A stretch of DNA of 51,161 bases, from positions 1 to 51,161 of the forward strand of contig CAMJPM010000009.1 in the NCBI GenBank assembly GCA_946407725.1, given 5' to 3'. Below, in pieces: positions 31,585-41,280 of the stretch. The stretch comes from an uncultured Lachnospiraceae bacterium. GTDB taxonomy: Bacteria; Bacillota; Clostridia; Lachnospirales; Lachnospiraceae. The notes under the pieces are model-generated. The model did not search any database, was not told where the DNA came from, and saw only the letters and a list, made by a program, of their open reading frames with translations. The first letter of the stretch is position 1. Each line of letters opens with the position of its first letter. Both the position numbers and the translations under genes were made by a program.

Positions 31585-32970
31585 ATGAGTACACAAAACC
31601 CTATACCGGAGATCGGAGACCAGCCCATAAGAGACGCATCCGTCCTGGGGGCACCCAGGGTCCTTGCCTTAGGTGTCCAGCACATGTTCGCTATGTTCGG
31701 AGCCACGGTATTAGTTCCCGTGATCACCGGTCTTTCTGTTTCCACAACTCTTTTATTTGCCGGTCTCGGCACTCTTTTATTCCACCTTATCTCAAAAGGA
31801 AAAGTACCCGCCTTTCTGGGCTCTTCCTTTGCTTTTCTGGCAGGATATGCGGCCATAGCGCCAAACGGTGAAAAGGAGCTTTTGCCTTATGCCTGCTTCG
31901 GTGTGGCTGTGGCCGGTCTTTTATATCTTGTACTGGCTACGCTTTTTAAGGCTTTCGGTGCCAACCGGGTCATGAAATACTTCCCTCCCGTGGTTACAGG
32001 CCCCATTATCATTGCCATAGGCTTGAATTTAAGCCAGTCTGCCATAGATAACTGCTCCACCCACTGGTGGGTTGCCCTTGTGGCCATAGCCATTATTGTT
32101 ATCTGCAATATCTGGGGTAAGGGAATGATAAAGATAATCCCCATTATCTGCGGTGTTGTAGGCTCCTATATAGCCGCTGCCATAGCGGGGATCATTGATT
32201 TTACACCTGTTGCCGAGGCTCCCTGGATAGGCTTCCCCATAAACCCGGATGCCACCGTGTTTTCCATCTTTACCCGCGGCAATGCGGATACGGCACTGCT
32301 TATTACCTCTATCCTGACCATAGTTCCTATTGCCTTTGCAACAATGATGGAACATATCGGGGATATTTCCGCCATCTCCTCCACCGTCGGCGAAAACTTC
32401 ATAAAGGATCCGGGGCTCCACAGGACACTTACCGGTGATGGTCTCGCAACTGCCCTGGCCTCTCTTTTCGGTGCTCCCGCAAATACCACCTACGGTGAAA
32501 ACACCGGTGTCCTCACCCTTACAGAGGTCTACGATCCCATGGTTATCCGCATTGCGGCAGCAATTGCGGTTATCTGTTCCTTCTGCCCCAAGTTTTCGGC
32601 AATAATCGAGGTTATGCCCGCTGCCACCATGGGAGGCATTTCCCTGGTGCTCTATGGCATGATCTCTGCTGTGGGTGTGAGAAATATCGTGGAAACAAAG
32701 GTTGATTTCAGTAAGAGCAGAAATGTTATAATCGCAGCCCTGATCATGGTGCTTTCAATAGGAATAAACTATTCCGCCACCGGCTCCATTGCATTTCAGG
32801 CCGGAACCATGACACTTTCCTTTACAGGTCTGGCTGTAGGCTCCTTCGTGGGAATTGTGCTTAACGCCATCCTTCCCGGAAAGGACTATAACTTTGAAAA
32901 TGATGAGCCCAACTCCACAGGAGTTGAGTTTGAGATAGTTCAGGGAAAATCCTTACGGGAGAAGGAATGA
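31585..32970 (+). CDS. uraA: Uracil/xanthine permease (NCS2 family)
   Basis: This membrane protein of about 461 residues has the nucleobase-cation symporter-2 pattern. It begins RVLALGVQHMFAMFGATVLVP and carries the TM-10 region ANTTYGENTGVLTLTEVYDP, whose Glu binds nucleobase and drives proton coupling. Alternating hydrophobic segments fit 14 helices. I use the ATG at 31585, since AAAGGAG lies before it; the ORF could start seven codons earlier at 31564. It lies next to the pyrimidine genes pyrI and pyrB, which suggests uracil as substrate. Its stop directly abuts the stop of convergent pyrI. Confidence 0.88.
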   Translation: MSTQNPIPEIGDQPIRDASVLGAPRVLALGVQHMFAMFGATVLVPVITGLSVSTTLLFAGLGTLLFHLISKGKVPAFLGSSFAFLAGYAAIAPNGEKELLPYACFGVAVAGLLYLVLATLFKAFGANRVMKYFPPVVTGPIIIAIGLNLSQSAIDNCSTHWWVALVAIAIIVICNIWGKGMIKIIPIICGVVGSYIAAAIAGIIDFTPVAEAPWIGFPINPDATVFSIFTRGNADTALLITSILTIVPIAFATMMEHIGDISAISSTVGENFIKDPGLHRTLTGDGLATALASLFGAPANTTYGENTGVLTLTEVYDPMVIRIAAAIAVICSFCPKFSAIIEVMPAATMGGISLVLYGMISAVGVRNIVETKVDFSKSRNVIIAALIMVLSIGINYSATGSIAFQAGTMTLSFTGLAVGSFVGIVLNAILPGKDYNFENDEPNSTGVEFEIVQGKSLREKE

Positions 32971-33426
32971 TCATCCCTGCCGGAATTTGGTTTCACAGTA
33001 GCGGCACCTGTAGGTGCCGCTTTTTGCATCTGTCAATACAAATATCTGATCCAGCTCACGTTCCACAGATGTTATGCATCTGGGATTCTTGCAGGCTATT
33101 ACATTCTTAATTTCCTTCGGAAGCTCCATCCTCGGTCGGTCGATTATCTCTCCGTTCTGTATTATGTCAACCGTAGCCGAATGGTCAAGAAAAGCGATTA
33201 TATCCAGATCGTATTCCCGGAGAGGCATCTCCACCTTTATCATGTCCTTCCGGCCCATTTTCATGCTGATGGCATTGGTGATTATCGCCACAGCACAGTC
33301 AAGCTTGTCAAGCCCCAGATCCCGGTATATCCTCATACCGTTTCCGGGCTGTATATGGTCTATGACAAAGCCCTCTTCTATCTTTCCAACATGGAGTTTA
33401 TACTGTGCCCTTTTATTATCCGCCAT
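32971..33426 (-). CDS. pyrI: Aspartate carbamoyltransferase regulatory subunit
   Basis: The protein has about 151 residues from the ATG at 33426. It has the allosteric domain motif KIEEGFVIDHIQPGNGMRI and the zinc-binding cysteines in CKNPRCITSVE and YRCRYCETKF (C-x4-C and C-x2-C). PyrI binds nucleotides and regulates PyrB in the first committed step of pyrimidine synthesis. The extra N-terminal 15 residues from a TTG at 33471 are less typical. The gene is 51 nt after pyrB and probably co-transcribed. Its 3' end overlaps the uraA terminator. Confidence 0.9.
   Translation of the reverse strand: MADNKRAQYKLHVGKIEEGFVIDHIQPGNGMRIYRDLGLDKLDCAVAIITNAISMKMGRKDMIKVEMPLREYDLDIIAFLDHSATVDIIQNGEIIDRPRMELPKEIKNVIACKNPRCITSVERELDQIFVLTDAKSGTYRCRYCETKFRQG
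33000..33025 (+). terminator. Terminator of uraA, located inside the pyrI coding region
   Basis: AGCGGCACC pairs with GGTGCCGCT (9 bp, TGTA loop), then TTTTT. On the other strand the same bases encode part of the SGTYRCRYC zinc-site motif of PyrI. Confidence 0.8.
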
Positions 33427-33477
33427 TTCCTGTACCCTGCACCCTATATTACTTAAGTGATATTCCCACAATTATCA

Positions 33478-34410
33478 TCACTGTTTTTTTGCAGCTTCCA
33501 CTTCCAGCAACTTCAGTATCAGTGCCATCCTGATATACATACCGTACCGAACCTGTTCAAAATAGACGGCTCTCGGATCACTATCCACTTCAGTTGCGAT
33601 CTCATTTACCCTGGGAAGGGGATGAAGCACCAGCATATCCTTTCCCGCCAGCTCCATCTTCTTTTTATCCAGGATATAGAAATCCTTTAAGCGTACATAA
33701 TCCTCTTCGTTAAAAAACCTCTCCCGCTGTACCCTGGTCATGTATAGGAGATCCAGGGACGGCAGCACATCCTCCAGCTTCGTAACCTCCCTGAAGGCTA
33801 TATTGTTCTGTATTAAAAGATCATCCCTTATATAGCTTGGAAGTGTCAGCTCCCCGGGGGAAATAAATATGAATTTCACATTGGCGTATCTTACAAGAGC
33901 TCTGATCAGGGAGTGGACTGTTCTTCCGAACTTCAGATCCCCGCACATGCCCACTGTCAGATCGTCAAAATGCCCTTTCAGAGCTTTTATGGTCATAAGA
34001 TCAGTCAGGGTCTGTGTGGGATGCTGGTGTCCTCCGTCCCCTGCATTTATAACGGGAATACCTGCTTTTTCCGCTGCCACAAAGGCTGCACCCTCCTTGG
34101 GATGCCGCATTGCGCAGATATCCGCAAACTGTGAAATGACCCTTATGGTATCCGCCACAGTCTCACCTTTTGCGGCAGATGAGGAATCGGCGGAATGAAA
34201 GCCCATGGTCTTCCCGCCAAGCCTCAGCATGGCCGCTTCAAAAGACAGCCTGGTCCTGGTGCTTGGTTCATAAAACAGGGTAGCCAGTATCTTCCCGTCA
34301 CAGGCATGGGCGTACTTTTCCGGTTTCTCCATTATGTCCATAGCGATCCTCATCAGATCATCGAGTTCCGAAACCGTCAGATCCAGAGGTGACATTATAC
34401 ATCTGGGCAT
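33478..34410 (-). CDS. pyrB: Aspartate carbamoyltransferase, catalytic subunit
   Basis: The 310-residue enzyme shows the carbamoyl-phosphate loop [15 protein letters not shown], the mobile loop region [13 protein letters not shown] and HPTQTLTDL, and HPLPRVNEI near the C-terminus. It makes carbamoyl aspartate from carbamoyl phosphate and aspartate. AGGAGC precedes the ATG. It forms a pyrBI operon with the regulatory subunit. An imperfect dyad at 34434-34457 lies between it and ilvE, with no U-run. Confidence 0.96.
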   Translation of the reverse strand: MPRCIMSPLDLTVSELDDLMRIAMDIMEKPEKYAHACDGKILATLFYEPSTRTRLSFEAAMLRLGGKTMGFHSADSSSAAKGETVADTIRVISQFADICAMRHPKEGAAFVAAEKAGIPVINAGDGGHQHPTQTLTDLMTIKALKGHFDDLTVGMCGDLKFGRTVHSLIRALVRYANVKFIFISPGELTLPSYIRDDLLIQNNIAFREVTKLEDVLPSLDLLYMTRVQRERFFNEEDYVRLKDFYILDKKKMELAGKDMLVLHPLPRVNEIATEVDSDPRAVYFEQVRYGMYIRMALILKLLEVEAAKKQ

Positions 34411-34471
34411 ATGATGCTGCTCCTTATATTACAGTCACTTGCAGAACTGCAGGTGACATCTGAATGAATCT

Positions 34472-35503
34472 TTACGGGATCTCGTGTACCCATCCCTCGG
34501 GTCCTTCGATATGGCCCATCTGGATGCCGGTCAGGGTGTCATAGAGCTTCTTTGTAACAGGCCCCATCTCATCCATGCCGCTCTTTATCTCTATAACATT
34601 ACCGTGATCGGTGATCTTTCCCACGGGGCTTATCACTGCTGCAGTACCGCAAAGACCCATTTCCGCAAAATCAGGGATCTCGGAAAGCTTAACCGGTCTC
34701 TCGGTAACCTTAAGACCCAGAACATGCTCTGCCACATAGGCAATTGAGCGGCGTGTAATGGAAGGTAGAATTGAATCCGTATAGGATTTGGGAATTACCA
34801 GGTTCCCGTCATTATCCACAAGGATCACATTTGCTCCGCCTGTCTCCTCAATATAAGTCCTGCTGCCCGCATCAAGATACAGATTTTCTGCAAAACCCTC
34901 TTCATGGGCCTTAACGATAGGATAAAGGCTCATGGCGTAATTCAGCCCGGCCTTGATATTTCCCGTACCGTGGGGTGCGGCCCTGTCGTAATCACTGACC
35001 TTTATGGAAATTGGCTTTGCGCCGCCCTTGAAATAAGGTCCCACAGGCGTTACAAAGATCCTGAACTGATACTCGTCGGCGGGATTGACACCTATAACAT
35101 TGCCGGTAGCAAACATAACGGGACGGATATAGAGCGTTGCACCGCTGCCGTAGGGAGGAACCCAGTCCTCATTTGCCCTTACCACTTCCTCCACGGCTTT
35201 TAAGAACCTGTCTTCGGGGAAAGGCGGCATTTCCAGTCTGTTTGCCGAATCCACCATTCTCTTTGCATTGAGGTCGGGACGGAAGCAGACTATCCTGTTG
35301 TCCTCTGTCCTGTATGCTTTAAGTCCCTCAAAGCACTCCTGCGCATAGTGGAGCACGCCGGCATCCTCACTCATCACAATGGTGGCGTCGGTGACTATCG
35401 CACCCTCATCCCAGCTGCCGTTCTTATAATTTGAAACATAACGGTAATCCGTTTTGATATAGGTAAATCCAATGTTTGCCCAATCCAGATCTTTAACTGC
35501 CAT
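34472..35503 (-). CDS. ilvE: Branched-chain amino acid aminotransferase
   Basis: The enzyme has 343 residues from the ATG at 35503, which has GGAGGTG 8 nt upstream. It is a fold-type IV PLP enzyme of the IlvE type: YAQECFEGLKAYRTED, RPVMFATGNVIGVNP, GTGNIKAGLNYAMSL with the Schiff-base lysine, and YIEETGGANVI. It transfers amino groups between glutamate and leucine, isoleucine or valine. It lies between proA and pyrB, same strand, without an obvious shared operon signal. Confidence 0.93.
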   Translation of the reverse strand: MAVKDLDWANIGFTYIKTDYRYVSNYKNGSWDEGAIVTDATIVMSEDAGVLHYAQECFEGLKAYRTEDNRIVCFRPDLNAKRMVDSANRLEMPPFPEDRFLKAVEEVVRANEDWVPPYGSGATLYIRPVMFATGNVIGVNPADEYQFRIFVTPVGPYFKGGAKPISIKVSDYDRAAPHGTGNIKAGLNYAMSLYPIVKAHEEGFAENLYLDAGSRTYIEETGGANVILVDNDGNLVIPKSYTDSILPSITRRSIAYVAEHVLGLKVTERPVKLSEIPDFAEMGLCGTAAVISPVGKITDHGNVIEIKSGMDEMGPVTKKLYDTLTGIQMGHIEGPEGWVHEIP

Positions 35504-35600
35504 ACAATACACCTCCAATAAAAAATTCTTCCATAAACTCTACTACAATAATATTTCTAATACAAGCGTTACTTTTTTATCAAGGATGCCGCATTTATTA

Positions 35601-36860
35601 TTACGGCCTTATCTGCCCTTCACCCCGGATCTCGTACTTATATGACATAAGCTCGTTTAATCCCATCGGTCCCCTGGCGTGGATCTTCTGGGTACTTATG
35701 CCTATCTCCGCCCCGAATCCGAATTCAAATCCGTCCGTAAATCTGGTGGAAACATTGTGATATACGCAGGCTGCATCCACTTTTTTAAGAAACTCCCTGG
35801 CAGCAGCTTCATTCTCGGTGATTATACATTCCGAATGGTGGGTGGTGTATCTGTTTATATGCTCTATGGCCTCCTTAAGGGAGCCCACAGTTTTTACAGA
35901 GATAACAGGCCCTAAGTATTCCGTGCCGTAATCTTCATCTGTTGCACCCCTGACTCCGTCCCTGCGGTTCAAAATATTCTCAGTCGTCTTATCTCCTCTT
36001 ATCTCCACTTCTTTTTCGTGAAGGGCACTGTATATAAGAGGCAGCGCCTTCTCTGCAATGTCTGAATGTACCACAAGGGATTCCACCGCATTGCAGACCC
36101 CCATTCTCTGGGTCTTGCCGTTTACTATAATGGGAATGGTCTTACTCAGATCCGCATCCTTATCCACATATACATGGCAGTTTCCGGTTCCGGTCTCTAT
36201 CACGGGAACCGTACTGTTACTCACCACATTCCTTATAAGTCCCGCACCGCCTCTGGGAATAACAAGATCCAGATATTCACGCATTTTTACAAGCTGTAAA
36301 ACAGATTCATGGCTGGTATCCCGGACTAAAAGCATGGCGTCGGAAAGATCCGTCTTACCCTTTGACAGGCTCTCCCTTATTACCCCGGTTATCGCGGAAT
36401 TTGAGTTTATTGCATCGGAGCCTCCACGGAGTATACAGGCGTTTCCCGACCTGAAGGTGAGGGCAAAGGCGTCGGCAGTCACATTGGGCCTTGACTCATA
36501 GATTATTCCTATAACTCCTATTGGTACCCTTCTCTTTTCAATGACCATGCCGTTTGGTCTTTTGATGGTCTCAAGCAATGAATTATTGGGATCCGGAAGC
36601 TCTGCCACCTGCCGCATTCCCTCTGCCATCTCTCCTATCTTCTTTTCATTAAGGACAAGCCTGTCCAGCATGGCAGGACTTACACCCTTTTTTTCTGCGG
36701 CCTCCATATCCTTTTTATTTTCGGATATTATCCTCCCCGCATTTGCGGTCAGGGCCTCAGCCGCGGCTTCAAGGGCCTCTTTTTTCTCCCCGTCGCTTAA
36801 TGACGCCATAAGATACGACGCAGTCTTTGCTTTTTTTCCGATCTCATGAATACTCTCCAT
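35601..36860 (-). CDS. proA: Glutamate-5-semialdehyde dehydrogenase (gamma-glutamyl phosphate reductase)
   Basis: The 419-residue enzyme has the ProA pattern: IGVIGIIYESRPNVTADAFALTFRSGNACILRGG, VIPRGGAGLIRNVV, ETGTGNCHVYVD, and the catalytic cysteine in MGVCNAVESLVVH. It makes the second step of proline synthesis. AGGAGG precedes the start. proB is not in the window, so it is encoded elsewhere. Length is normal. Confidence 0.96.
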   Translation of the reverse strand: MESIHEIGKKAKTASYLMASLSDGEKKEALEAAAEALTANAGRIISENKKDMEAAEKKGVSPAMLDRLVLNEKKIGEMAEGMRQVAELPDPNNSLLETIKRPNGMVIEKRRVPIGVIGIIYESRPNVTADAFALTFRSGNACILRGGSDAINSNSAITGVIRESLSKGKTDLSDAMLLVRDTSHESVLQLVKMREYLDLVIPRGGAGLIRNVVSNSTVPVIETGTGNCHVYVDKDADLSKTIPIIVNGKTQRMGVCNAVESLVVHSDIAEKALPLIYSALHEKEVEIRGDKTTENILNRRDGVRGATDEDYGTEYLGPVISVKTVGSLKEAIEHINRYTTHHSECIITENEAAAREFLKKVDAACVYHNVSTRFTDGFEFGFGAEIGISTQKIHARGPMGLNELMSYKYEIRGEGQIRP

Positions 36861-36893
36861 AAAACCTCCTTCTCATCAATTATAAAAGTAACT

Positions 36894-38300
36894 CTACATG
36901 TGGATAAGTTTCCCGTTTTCATCCGAATATACCACATCAAAGACATCTCTTAAATATTCATCATAAACGACAGCATACCAGCTGCTGTTTCCTTTGATCT
37001 TTTCCTCGTCACCTATTATAACAGAAATCCCCTCCTTATTGCTTGCGGCTTCATATTCCTTCTCACTTCCGGGTAAAACTCCGGTGACAGGAGTTCCGTC
37101 CTTATAGAGCACCTCTTTGCCGTCACACCTCACGTACACCGTATTTTCTCCGTTTTCGGAGGACACGATAAACAGTGAATATCTGCTGTTTTCGGTCATA
37201 GACAGATATTCTTCTTTTTGATCCTCTATTGAAAGCAGGAAGTTTTGCCTGCAGATATTATACAATCCCTCCGTTTCATCCCATTCCCTGTCAGGATTTC
37301 CGGCAGTGATCCCCATGGAGACAAGGGTTTTCCCTATGCTTTCCGTGATCTTCTCCGCACCGGTGAAATTCGCATGTCCCAGATTTCCCATATCTGTCGT
37401 AAAATCAAAACCACAGTCCTCATATAATCCCTCTTCATTAAAATCCATATATAATAACGAGTTCTCCGCCGCAAATGAGGACATGGTCTGATATTCATCA
37501 GCACCCGTTTTATTTGAAGGGGTCTTGAACAATATGAGCTTTATATCGTTGTCTCTGCAAAGCTTAACGATCCTCAGCAGATAGTCTGTGATCACAGGTG
37601 ATAATTCGCCTGCTTTTCCGCTGTTTTTATCAAAGGGCCGGTATCCCGGGGGATCGTTTGAAAGATTCCCGTAGTTTACCGCATATCCGTGAAGTGTCAA
37701 ATAAGCATAGTCATCAAAGATCAGAATATCCTTCTCATCCAGATTATCCCATCTTTCGTGGTAACGCATAAAACGCAGCAGCAAATACAGGGGATTCAGC
37801 TCACTTTCGTATCCTGATATCTCATATACAGCTCTCAGTCTGTTCACTCCGGGTCTCATAAAATTCAGAGCCTTTTCAGACGCTGCGGCCGAGGAGTAGA
37901 GAACCTTGTCATGCCTGAAAGGAAAGGCCATAAGTGTTTCCAACGCCACCACCTTCGGATGCTGCGTTTTTAATGCTTCCTCAAGATAAAAGTAAGAAAT
38001 TGCCATATTCTGTTCGCCGCAGCCCAGAGTATAGCTCTTGTACCCGTAATCATCATAGAGCTTCTGCGTGTCTATTCCGCTTATCGCATGGCTGCTGCCA
38101 AGGAAGAGCACATCCAGGGATTCCTCCGGGAGATCATAAAAACCAAGTATCGCAGATGTGCCGGGATAACCCGAATTAATAAACTCCTTCGGTATTAAGA
38201 CCAGAGACATTATCGCCAAAACAGAACAGAACAACAGGATAAATATAAGTACCCTGAGAAAAAATGCCCTGTGTAATTTAATACAGTTAAAATCCGGCAT
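36894..38300 (-). CDS. SGNH-type (AlgX/DltD-like) membrane-anchored protein
   Basis: From the ATG at 38300 (CAGGAAG upstream) the protein has about 468 residues. It begins with one membrane anchor (FFLRVLIFILLFCSVLAIMSLVLI). The extracytoplasmic part has the SGNH-like start VLFLGSSHAISGID and the HANFTGAEKI segment near residue 310, suited to a Ser-Asp-His site. Such proteins work with MBOAT acyltransferases to acylate extracellular polymers. It overlaps the MBOAT gene by 14 nt. The polymer is unknown. The longer ORF from 38357 is less likely. Confidence 0.8.
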   Translation of the reverse strand: MPDFNCIKLHRAFFLRVLIFILLFCSVLAIMSLVLIPKEFINSGYPGTSAILGFYDLPEESLDVLFLGSSHAISGIDTQKLYDDYGYKSYTLGCGEQNMAISYFYLEEALKTQHPKVVALETLMAFPFRHDKVLYSSAAASEKALNFMRPGVNRLRAVYEISGYESELNPLYLLLRFMRYHERWDNLDEKDILIFDDYAYLTLHGYAVNYGNLSNDPPGYRPFDKNSGKAGELSPVITDYLLRIVKLCRDNDIKLILFKTPSNKTGADEYQTMSSFAAENSLLYMDFNEEGLYEDCGFDFTTDMGNLGHANFTGAEKITESIGKTLVSMGITAGNPDREWDETEGLYNICRQNFLLSIEDQKEEYLSMTENSRYSLFIVSSENGENTVYVRCDGKEVLYKDGTPVTGVLPGSEKEYEAASNKEGISVIIGDEEKIKGNSSWYAVVYDEYLRDVFDVVYSDENGKLIHM

Positions 38301-39690
38301 ATATATAACTTCCTGCTTCAAATCCTGCTCCGTATTCCCCGAATACGATACATACAAGGATTGCTCCCATGTACAATGAACCTCTTAACAGCGCAGGATA
38401 TCCGAGTATCCTTTCCCTTATATTTACGCCCTTTTCCTGCAGAAGACCCATGAGAAACAGAACTGTCCCGGACAGGATCAGAATGTTCCAGTCTGAGGTC
38501 TCAAAATTATCCATTATCAGGGAATCATTAAACAGTATCCAGGGATTGAACCGTGTCAGCATGTTCCACAGCATTTTCAGGCCCTTGCTGAGACTCTCCG
38601 CGCGAAATATGATCCAAGCTGTCATTATGAAATAATCGGTTATGAATATATTAATGATCCTCTTAAGCCTTCTGTGACCGTGAAATCCGGTAATGATCCC
38701 TATCCTTTCCCAGGTACTTTTTAACAGTTCCTCCAGGATCTCATATACACCGTGGAGCAGTCCCCAGAATATGTAGTTCAGACCGCCTCCATGCCAGATA
38801 CCGCTGACAAAAAAGGTTGCCATAAGGTTAAAATATCTCCTTATCCTGCCTTTCCTGCTGCCTCCAAGGGGAATATACACATAATCCCTTAAGAATAATG
38901 AAAGGGATATATGCCACCTTCTCCAGAAATTCTTAACGGAACCGGAAAAATAAGGCCTGCTGAAATTCTCCGGCAGGCTGATCCCGAACATCTCAGCCGA
39001 GCCCTTCGCGATACATACACAGGATGAAAAATCCGTATAGAGCTGCAGGGAATAGAGTATCCCTGCAACAAAAATATAGGTTCCTCCGTATCTTTCGATA
39101 TCCGCATATACCGTATCCACAAAGATACCTGCCCTGTCTGCTATCATAAGCTTCAGGAAAAATCCCCATGTGATCAGCATAAAGCCTTTTATTATCTTTT
39201 TTTCATCAAAGCTGTGCCCTTTACAGAGATCCTCCATTAGGGAGTATCTGGGGATAGGCCCCTGCAGGATCTGGGGGAAAAAGCTGATAAACAGTAAATA
39301 CTTAAGGTAATTCCTCTCCACATTTGTTTTCCCGCTCCTCACATCAGACAGATAGGCTATGATCTGCAGAGTAAAAAAAGAGACACCCACAGGTGCAAAT
39401 ATCGAAAGCTCCGTGATCCTTGAAAAAGTCCTGGTCAGAAGAAGGGGCAGCAGCAGCAGTACGCAAATCACAAAAAATAAGCTTCTGCTCTTATTCTTTT
39501 CCAATAAGAGGGATCCGAAATATGAGACCGTAACGATAAGAATTAATAACGGCAGTGTCCTGAAACTGATGCTTAAATAAAACAGGATGCTTCCCGAAAG
39601 AAGTATAAACCATCTGTATCTATATGGAAAAATATAGTACAGCACCAGCGCTGCTGTAAGAAAGATCAAATAATTCAGACTTATGAACAT
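38287..39690 (-). CDS. MBOAT-family O-acyltransferase (AlgI/DltB-like)
   Basis: The 467-residue integral membrane protein has the MBOAT core: RRWHISLSLFLRDYVYIPLGG, and the conserved histidine in FFVSGIWHGGGLNYIFWGLLHG. About ten hydrophobic segments are visible. The family passes acyl groups across the membrane onto polysaccharides or teichoic acids. Its ATG overlaps the rarA stop (TAATG), and the SGNH partner overlaps its 3' end, so the three genes may be co-transcribed. Confidence 0.92.
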   Translation of the reverse strand: MFISLNYLIFLTAALVLYYIFPYRYRWFILLSGSILFYLSISFRTLPLLILIVTVSYFGSLLLEKNKSRSLFFVICVLLLLPLLLTRTFSRITELSIFAPVGVSFFTLQIIAYLSDVRSGKTNVERNYLKYLLFISFFPQILQGPIPRYSLMEDLCKGHSFDEKKIIKGFMLITWGFFLKLMIADRAGIFVDTVYADIERYGGTYIFVAGILYSLQLYTDFSSCVCIAKGSAEMFGISLPENFSRPYFSGSVKNFWRRWHISLSLFLRDYVYIPLGGSRKGRIRRYFNLMATFFVSGIWHGGGLNYIFWGLLHGVYEILEELLKSTWERIGIITGFHGHRRLKRIINIFITDYFIMTAWIIFRAESLSKGLKMLWNMLTRFNPWILFNDSLIMDNFETSDWNILILSGTVLFLMGLLQEKGVNIRERILGYPALLRGSLYMGAILVCIVFGEYGAGFEAGSYIYAGF

Positions 39691-41009
39691 TATTCCAGAC
39701 CTTTAAGCTTTTTCATATGTTCCCTGATCTTTACCTCGTACCCCTCCCCGGAGGGCCTGTAAAACTCTGTTCCGTCAAGCTCGTAGGGCAGGTATTGCTG
39801 CTTTACGTAGTGGTGGGGAAAATCATGGGCGTAGAGATAGCCCTGTTCCCGTTCTTCTCCGTGGGAATCCGCATGCACATTCTGAAGATGCCTTGGAATT
39901 TGGGCAGTACTGCCGTTTTCCACCACCCTCTGTGCCTCTCCTATGGCGAGATAGGAGGCGTTGGATTTCGGAGCGGTGGCCACATAGACAGCTGCTTCGG
40001 AAAGAATTATCCTGCTCTCTGGAAGCCCTACCCGCTCCACAGCGAGAGCTGCGTTCACAGCTACCACAAGTGCCATGGGATCTGCCATTCCCACATCCTC
40101 TGCCGCACAGATCATTATGCGCCTGGCAATGAATTTTATATCCTCTCCCGCATAGAGCATCCGGGCCAGATAATATACCGCCGCATCCGGATCAGAGCCC
40201 CGCATGCTCTTTATAAAGGCTGAAATGGTGTCATAGTGGTTATCCCCGCCTTTATCATACCTTGCGGCCTTTTTCTGTATGCACTCCTCCGCAACACTTA
40301 AGGTTATATGGATAACCCCGTCGCCGGATTTTTCCGTGGTGAGGACTGCAAGCTCAATGGCGTTTAACGCTGCCCTGGCATCTCCCCCGGCTATCCTTGA
40401 CAGAAATAAAAGGGCATCCTGGTCTATCTTTGCTCCATAGGCTCCCAGGCCCTTTTCCGGGTCACTGATGGCTTTCAGGATTATATTCTTTATATTATCT
40501 TCATTTAAGGGCTTTAATTCAAAGATCAGAGATCTGGAAAGAAGGGCGCTGTTCACCTCAAAATACGGGTTCTCGGTGGTGGCACCGATCAGGATCACTG
40601 TGCCGTTCTCCACAAAGGGCAGGAGATAATCCTGCTGGGCCTTATTGAACCTGTGTATCTCATCTATAAAAAGGATGGTCTTCCTGCCGTACATCCCGGC
40701 GTCATCCTTCGCACTCTTCACCACTTCCTCCATATCCTTTTTCCCGGAAGAGGTGGCATTTATCTCCTTAAATACAGCTTTAGTGGTATTTGCTATCACA
40801 TGGGCGATGGTGGTCTTTCCGGTGCCGGGGGGTCCGTAAAATATGACGGAACTCAGCTTATCCGCCTTTATTGCGCGGCTCAGCATCTTCCCCTCACCTA
40901 AAATATGCTCCTGTCCCTCAATGTCCTCAAGGGTCTCGGGGCGAAGTCTCGCAGCCAGGGGCGATTCCTTTTTTAAGTTTTCAGATTGCATGTATTCAAA
41001 TATATCCAT
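39690..41009 (-). CDS. rarA: Replication-associated recombination protein A (MgsA/RarA) ATPase
   Basis: This AAA+ protein of about 439 residues begins [24 protein letters not shown]. It has Walker [16 protein letters not shown], Walker [12 protein letters not shown], and the sensor-type motif [14 protein letters not shown]. The C-terminal domain ([13 protein letters not shown]) is typical of RarA. RarA acts at stalled replication forks. I use the ATG at 41009, four bases after the stop of the DUF4250 gene, consistent with coupling. The TTG at 41057 gives an atypical N-terminus. Confidence 0.93.
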   Translation of the reverse strand: MDIFEYMQSENLKKESPLAARLRPETLEDIEGQEHILGEGKMLSRAIKADKLSSVIFYGPPGTGKTTIAHVIANTTKAVFKEINATSSGKKDMEEVVKSAKDDAGMYGRKTILFIDEIHRFNKAQQDYLLPFVENGTVILIGATTENPYFEVNSALLSRSLIFELKPLNEDNIKNIILKAISDPEKGLGAYGAKIDQDALLFLSRIAGGDARAALNAIELAVLTTEKSGDGVIHITLSVAEECIQKKAARYDKGGDNHYDTISAFIKSMRGSDPDAAVYYLARMLYAGEDIKFIARRIMICAAEDVGMADPMALVVAVNAALAVERVGLPESRIILSEAAVYVATAPKSNASYLAIGEAQRVVENGSTAQIPRHLQNVHADSHGEEREQGYLYAHDFPHHYVKQQYLPYELDGTEFYRPSGEGYEVKIREHMKKLKGLE

Positions 41010-41013
41010 AATA

Positions 41014-41187
41014 TTATTTGAAGCTGTTACTCTCCCTGTCGTAGCTGTATCCCGCAAGGGAAAGCTTTTTTATGATCTCATCCTTATCGGCATTTATGGC
41101 CCTGCAAAGCTCCTCAAGCTCCGGGTAATTATCCCTGAGATTCGTATTGATAAAGCTTAAAAGTATAATAGGATCCTCCGGTATCAT
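41014..41187 (-). CDS. DUF4250-family small protein
   Basis: A 57-residue ORF begins MIPEDPIILLSFINTNLRDN, continues YPELEELCRAINADKDEII, and ends YDRESNSFK. This matches the DUF4250 family (D-P-I-I-L-L-S-F-I-N-T-x-L-R-D) as I recall it. The ATG has GGAGGCAGG just upstream. The TAA is four bases before the rarA start, so rarA is probably translated after it. Function is unknown. Confidence 0.85.
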   Translation of the reverse strand: MIPEDPIILLSFINTNLRDNYPELEELCRAINADKDEIIKKLSLAGYSYDRESNSFK

Positions 41188-41242
41188 ATCCTGCCTCCTC
41201 TTGTTCTATTACGGGCCTGAGCCTTCTTTCCCTGCTGTTGCA

Positions 41243-41272
41243 AACGGGGATTGCCAAAAGACAATCCCCGTT
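41243..41272 (-). terminator. Probable terminator hairpin of the secDF operon
   Basis: AACGGGGATTG pairs perfectly with CAATCCCCGTT (11 bp, 8-base loop), nine bases after the small membrane protein's stop. Only a short T-run follows, so termination may be partial. Confidence 0.6.
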
Positions 41273-41280
41273 GATCTCTT

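Noticed and set aside
34434-34457. Dyad GTCACTTGCAG/CTGCAGGTGAC between ilvE and pyrB as a terminator or pyr attenuator
   Set aside because: The pairing is imperfect and there is no U-run on either strand.
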